Assembly (NCBI GenBank): GCA_015520985.1
Contig: WAOY01000194.1
Location: 1 to 5,488, forward strand
Direction: 5' to 3'
Length of the DNA stretch: 5,488 nucleotides
Source: DHVE2 group archaeon
GTDB taxonomy: Archaea > Thermoplasmatota > Thermoplasmata > Thermoplasmatales > Aciduliprofundaceae
Every line of letters begins with the position of its first letter. Within the stretch, counting starts at the first letter, position 1. This document shows positions 5,080 to 5,488 of the stretch, piece by piece. The translations under genes were made by a program, and so were the position numbers. The notes below the pieces were generated by a model that was not told where the DNA came from, searched no databases, and saw only the letters and a list, made by a program, of their open reading frames with translations.

Positions 5080-5232
5080 ATGCAGAAGAGGGAGCTCTAC
5101 GAAGTCAAAAATAATCAGGTCGTCCGCAAGCGTCGTTTCTGCCCCAAGTGCGGTCCCGGCGTTTTTCTCGCAGACCACGGCGACCGCTATTCCTGTGGCA
5201 AGTGCGGATACGTCGAGTTCAAGAAGAAATGA
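5080..5232 (+). CDS. rps27ae: 30S ribosomal protein S27ae
   Basis: A 50-residue small-subunit zinc-ribbon protein, the archaeal counterpart of the ribosomal part of eukaryotic ubiquitin-S27a fusions; no ubiquitin-like domain is present, as usual in archaea. The sequence begins [20 protein letters not shown] and then holds the zinc ligands CPKC (21-24) and CGKC (39-42) around [14 protein letters not shown], ending GYVEFKKK. The four cysteines and the length are typical. An in-frame ATG at 5074 overlaps the rps24e stop (ATGA) and would add two residues; 5080 is chosen for Shine-Dalgarno spacing and because a start of M-x-KRELYEV fits the family. It is the last protein gene of the operon, and the tRNA begins 2 nt after its stop. 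Confidence 0.93.
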   Translation: MQKRELYEVKNNQVVRKRRFCPKCGPGVFLADHGDRYSCGKCGYVEFKKK

Positions 5233-5234
5233 GG

Positions 5235-5347
5235 GGGCCCGTGGGGTAGTCTGGATATCCTGGGGGCCTCCGGAAACCCCAAAATTTTTTAAAGGGATGT
5301 GGGGTTGGAGGGAGCCCCTGACCCGGGTTCGAATCCCGGCGGGCCCG
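5235..5347 (+). tRNA. tRNA-Arg(CCG): tRNA-Arg(CCG) with a 39-nt intron
   Basis: The acceptor stem GGGCCCG (5235-5241) pairs with CGGGCCC (5340-5346), and G5347 is the discriminator base. The D-arm contains TAGTCTGGAT with G18 and G19 at 5253-5254. The anticodon stem GGGGC (5263-5267) pairs with GCCCC (5314-5318); the loop is CTCCGG plus A5313, giving U33 at 5269 and anticodon CCG at 5270-5272. The T-arm is CCGGG-TTCGAAT-CCCGG (5323-5339). Exons are 5235-5273 and 5313-5347, 74 nt after splicing; CCA is not encoded. It decodes CGG arginine codons. It starts 2 nt after the rps27ae stop without a TATA box at promoter distance, so it may be released from the operon transcript by RNase P. The D-stem has only three pairs (with a G-U) plus a U-U at 13-22, which I believe is tolerated in archaeal tRNA-Arg. 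Confidence 0.92.
5274..5312 (+). other. Archaeal tRNA intron (position 37/38) with canonical bulge-helix-bulge
   Basis: A 39-nt intron at the canonical site. The central 4-bp helix pairs CTCC (5268-5271) with GGAG (5307-5310). Three-nt bulges GGA (5272-5274) and GGA (5311-5313) are cut between their second and third bases, giving exactly the 5273/5274 and 5312/5313 junctions. The flanking helices are the anticodon stem on the exon side and AACCCC/GGGGTT (5275-5280 with 5301-5306) on the intron side. This is the strict substrate of archaeal splicing endonuclease. The terminal loop (5281-5300) contains T6. It is too short to encode anything. Confidence 0.9.
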
Positions 5348-5349
5348 CT

Positions 5350-5360
5350 ACCCTTCGGGT
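5350..5360. terminator. Weak hairpin between convergent genes
   Basis: ACCC-TTC-GGGT can form a 4-bp stem in the 19-bp gap between the tRNA 3' end and the stop of the peptidase gene. It could mark 3' ends for both convergent units. The only T run nearby on the plus strand is TTTT at 5377-5380, inside the peptidase gene, so support for a terminator is weak. Confidence 0.2.
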
Positions 5361-5366
5361 TCGCAG

Positions 5367-5488
5367 TTACATGTGCTTTTCGAACCACTCCGCAATTTCT
5401 TTCAGGCGAATCTCCCTGTGTTTGGGCTTCCCGCTCCTCGACAGGTCGTGGTTCTCACCGGGGAAGAGGACCATCTTCGTCTCCACAC
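5367..5488 (-). CDS. S9-family serine peptidase (prolyl oligopeptidase / acylaminoacyl-peptidase), C-terminal end
   Basis: Only the last 39 codons and the TAA stop are present; the gene enters from the right edge and is therefore 5'-truncated by the window. The visible residues VETKMVLFPGENHDLSRSGK begin the segment, followed by PKHREIRLKEIAEWFEKHM. The FPGENHxLSRSGKPxHRxxRL pattern is characteristic of the end of the alpha/beta-hydrolase domain in S9 peptidases of the acylaminoacyl-peptidase type, and the His in ENH is the catalytic His. The nucleophilic Ser, Asp and beta-propeller lie outside the window. It is convergent with the tRNA and operon, 19 bp from the tRNA end. These enzymes cleave short or N-acylated peptides; cytosolic or exported location cannot be judged here. 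Confidence 0.92.
   Translation of the reverse strand, partial: VETKMVLFPGENHDLSRSGKPKHREIRLKEIAEWFEKHM

Noticed and set aside
5283..5294. AATTTTTTAAAG in the tRNA intron as a TATA box or terminator of a separate gene
   Set aside because: It lies in the terminal loop of the intron and no gene starts at suitable distance downstream on the plus strand; its effect on elongation is noted only as a possibility.
4978..5388. Minus-strand frame running through rps24e, rps27ae and the tRNA
   Set aside because: It is antisense to three firm features; its Arg-rich PAGIRTR motif is the common artefact of translating the reverse complement of a tRNA T-arm.
1..5488. CRISPR array, insertion sequence or dif site
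   Set aside because: No regularly spaced direct repeats, no terminal inverted repeats with a transposase, and no sequence recognisable as an archaeal dif site were found by reading.

Overview
The window looks like a chromosomal segment from a euryarchaeon, most plausibly of the Thermoplasmatota or a nearby lineage. The archaeal assignment rests on the gene content: RNA polymerase subunit E' (Rpo7), Spt4, a DUF359-type dephospho-CoA kinase, ribosomal proteins S24e and S27ae, an archaeal-size XerA recombinase, and a tRNA with a bulge-helix-bulge intron. Archaeal TATA boxes sit about 25 bp in front of start codons. The finer placement is a guess from overall resemblance. No phage, insertion sequence or CRISPR array is visible.

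Left half (1-2856, minus strand, read right to left): an SHMT-family PLP enzyme (1675-2856), the tyrosine recombinase xerA (789-1649), a small protein with a CARF-like DITG-x-RK motif (332-751), and a gene that overlaps it by 4 nt and runs off the left edge (1-335). The first three each have their own TATA box at leaderless spacing. The fourth has a strong Shine-Dalgarno sequence and is probably co-translated with the CARF-like gene. This CARF-like pair is the best candidate for something undescribed.

Right half (2935-5347, plus strand): a divergent promoter region separates the SHMT-like gene from an unrecognised 145-residue protein (2935-3372). A compact information-processing operon follows: rpoE1 (3476-4105), spt4 (4102-4284), a GTP-dependent dephospho-CoA kinase (about 4256-4774), rps24e (4778-5077) and rps27ae (about 5080-5232). 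Spacings are overlapping or only a few nucleotides. Two nucleotides after the rps27ae stop begins tRNA-Arg(CCG), with a 39-nt intron at position 37/38 and a textbook bulge-helix-bulge; no TATA box precedes it, so it may be part of the operon transcript. The operon joins transcription (Rpo7, Spt4), translation (S24e, S27ae, tRNA-Arg) and CoA synthesis.

At the right edge, on the minus strand and convergent with the tRNA, lies the C-terminus of an S9-family (prolyl oligopeptidase / acylaminoacyl-peptidase) serine peptidase with its catalytic-His motif.

Two initiation modes are visible: first genes of transcription units appear leaderless, while internal operon genes carry G-rich Shine-Dalgarno sequences. 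No stretch over 300 bp lacks a gene.
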